The notes beneath the pieces were generated by a model, which was not told where the DNA came from, searched no databases, and saw only the letters and a program-made list of their open reading frames with translations. Of a stretch of 64,000 nt of DNA, positions 63,009 to 64,000 are shown piece by piece (position 1 is the first letter of the stretch; each line of letters starts with the position of its first letter). The DNA is from Spirulina sp. SIO3F2 (lineage in GTDB: Bacteria > Cyanobacteriota > Cyanobacteriia > Cyanobacteriales > Spirulinaceae), in contig JAAHHN010000004.1 of the NCBI GenBank assembly GCA_010672165.1, positions 1-64,000 on the forward strand, read 5' to 3'. Made by a program: the position numbers and the translations under genes.

Positions 63009-63935
63009 ATGCGAAGAACAGCATTGAACAGCGTTTATGAATTAGCACAAACCGATGATCGAATAGTCTTTATTGGTTCTGATCTTGGACCGGGTGTGCT
63101 AGCGGAGATGAAGCAAGCTATGCCAGAGCGCTTTTTTATGGAAGGCGTGAGTGAACAGCATATCGTTGGTATGGCTGCAGGTCTAGCAATGGAAGGATTT
63201 ATTCCTTATGTGAACACTATTGCTACGTTTTTAACGCGGCGCTGTTATGAGCAGGTTGCGCTTGATCTCTGCCTACAAGATTTACCAGTGCGATTGATTG
63301 CTAATGGTGGTGGCGTTGTATATGCTCCCCTTGGTCCAACCCATTTAGCAGTTGAGGATATTTCTCTCTTCCGTTCTTTGCCGAATATGACAATCCTTTC
63401 CCCTTGTGATGCTCAAGAAATGGGTCATCTCATGCAGCAGACTGTAGATTGGTCTCACCCAATCTACATTCGTTTGGCAAAAGGTGGTGATAAAATTGTG
63501 AGCCGAGCTGATTCAAAGCCCGAGATTGGGAAAGCAGAACTGCTACGAGAGCCCGGTAACGGTTTATTTGTGACCACTGGAGTTATGGCTCAGCTAGCGC
63601 TTGAGGCGGCTGAACAGTTAGAGAAAGATGGTATTGGTTGTGGTGTTTTGCATCTTCATACGGTCAAGCCTTTAGATGGTGAGAGTTTGTCGCAATGGTT
63701 ACCTCAAGCTCGCCACATCATTACTGTTGAAGAGCATACTTTGATTGGCGGCTTAGGTAGTGCATTACTTGAGTTTTGTAGCGATCATTTGCCAGCCCAA
63801 ACATCTAAAATACGGCGAGTCGGCATCCCTGACCATTTTGCAGATCGGTATGGTAGTCAGACTTCCTTATGGATGCATTGGGGAATTACGGTGGAGACCC
63901 TCTACCAACAGATGCATCGAGCAATTACAGGCTAA
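63009..63935 (+). CDS. Transketolase, C-terminal subunit
   Basis: A 308-residue subunit with pyrimidine-binding and C-terminal domains. The activating Glu is in MEGVSEQHIVGMAAGLA; GGGVVYAPLGPTHLAVEDISLFR, PIYIRLAKGGD and VEEHTLIGGLGSALLE are typical. It starts 6 nt after the N-terminal subunit. Two-subunit transketolases of this kind appear in bacterial secondary pathways and surface sugar clusters as well as in archaea. Confidence 0.92.
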   Translation: MRRTALNSVYELAQTDDRIVFIGSDLGPGVLAEMKQAMPERFFMEGVSEQHIVGMAAGLAMEGFIPYVNTIATFLTRRCYEQVALDLCLQDLPVRLIANGGGVVYAPLGPTHLAVEDISLFRSLPNMTILSPCDAQEMGHLMQQTVDWSHPIYIRLAKGGDKIVSRADSKPEIGKAELLREPGNGLFVTTGVMAQLALEAAEQLEKDGIGCGVLHLHTVKPLDGESLSQWLPQARHIITVEEHTLIGGLGSALLEFCSDHLPAQTSKIRRVGIPDHFADRYGSQTSLWMHWGITVETLYQQMHRAITG

Positions 63936-63938
63936 ATC

Positions 63939-64000
63939 ATGTTCTTGTCAGAAGCAGAGCAAGAGCTTTCGGCAGCGTATTTAAAGCAAGGGTATGTTAT
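63939..64000 (+). CDS. Start of next operon gene (partial)
   Basis: ATG at 63939, 3 nt after the transketolase stop, opens MFLSEAEQELSAAYLKQGYV to the edge. The short piece resembles the N-terminus of phytanoyl-CoA dioxygenase-type Fe(II)/2-oxoglutarate enzymes, but 20 residues cannot settle it. Its position makes it the next gene of the operon. Confidence 0.55.
   Translation, partial: MFLSEAEQELSAAYLKQGYV

Noticed and set aside
1-64000. CRISPR array, tRNA, rRNA, insertion sequence or prophage
   Set aside because: No regularly spaced repeats, no tRNA-like T-arm sequence, no transposase, integrase or phage structural gene was seen. A tRNA and RNA-family scan could not be run here.

Overview
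The window comes from a cyanobacterial chromosome. The octamer GCGATCGC (HIP1) and its core CGATCG recur throughout, inside and between genes. Several genes belong to oxygenic phototrophs: Thf1/Psp29, NdhS, a CpcS-type phycobiliprotein lyase, an EGY-type site-2 protease and DUF928 proteins. Genus cannot be fixed from sequence alone. I saw no rRNA, tRNA, CRISPR array, transposase or phage gene; the left and right edges each cut a gene.

Layout. 1-6.9 kb: a PLD-like lipoprotein (partial), rpsF, an FAH-family hydrolase, an ankyrin protein, a pilin-like protein, a YchJ/SEC-C protein, a YhcG-type nuclease and an M42 peptidase. 7-23.3 kb: a signalling region. A NrtA-like binding protein sits directly upstream of a histidine kinase, and a PhnD-like binding protein sits directly upstream of a second, related kinase. 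Between them lie larE, a CHASE2 nucleotidyl cyclase and three tandem DUF928 paralogues; a large PAS hybrid kinase follows. 23.4-33.6 kb: mixed single genes (phycobilin lyase, Uma2, SUKH protein, ferritin-like di-iron protein, ankyrin protein, unknowns, site-2 protease). 33.8-36.9 kb: two permeases and an ATPase of a sugar/osmolyte ABC importer resembling GgtC-GgtD-GgtA, with no binding protein nearby. 36.9-52.8 kb: mostly housekeeping (methyltransferases, polyprenyl-phosphate sugar transferase, RNase Z, Thf1, STAS protein, HemF, Mrp, RodA, NdhS, glutathionyl-hydroquinone reductase, XPB-like helicase). 53.1-64 kb: a glycan operon with an ABC exporter, SIS isomerase, two SDR epimerases, two DegT/StrS aminotransferases, a HAD-APH fusion, a two-subunit transketolase and the start of another gene, all on the plus strand with gaps of 25 nt or less from 56.3 kb on.

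How they work together. The most coherent unusual system is the glycan operon: isomerase, epimerases, aminotransferases, a phosphatase-kinase fusion and a dedicated split transketolase suggest an amino- or long/branched-chain sugar made as a phosphate intermediate, probably exported as a lipid-linked glycan. The second theme is two binding-protein/histidine-kinase pairs without transporter subunits, suggesting periplasmic ligand sensing. Non-coding signals include a structured leader with an 11-codon ORF behind a near-perfect Shine-Dalgarno (40.6 kb), a hairpin-rich intergenic region (52.8-53.1 kb), a 112-bp inverted-repeat element (17.0 kb), heptamer arrays and several short palindromic repeats.
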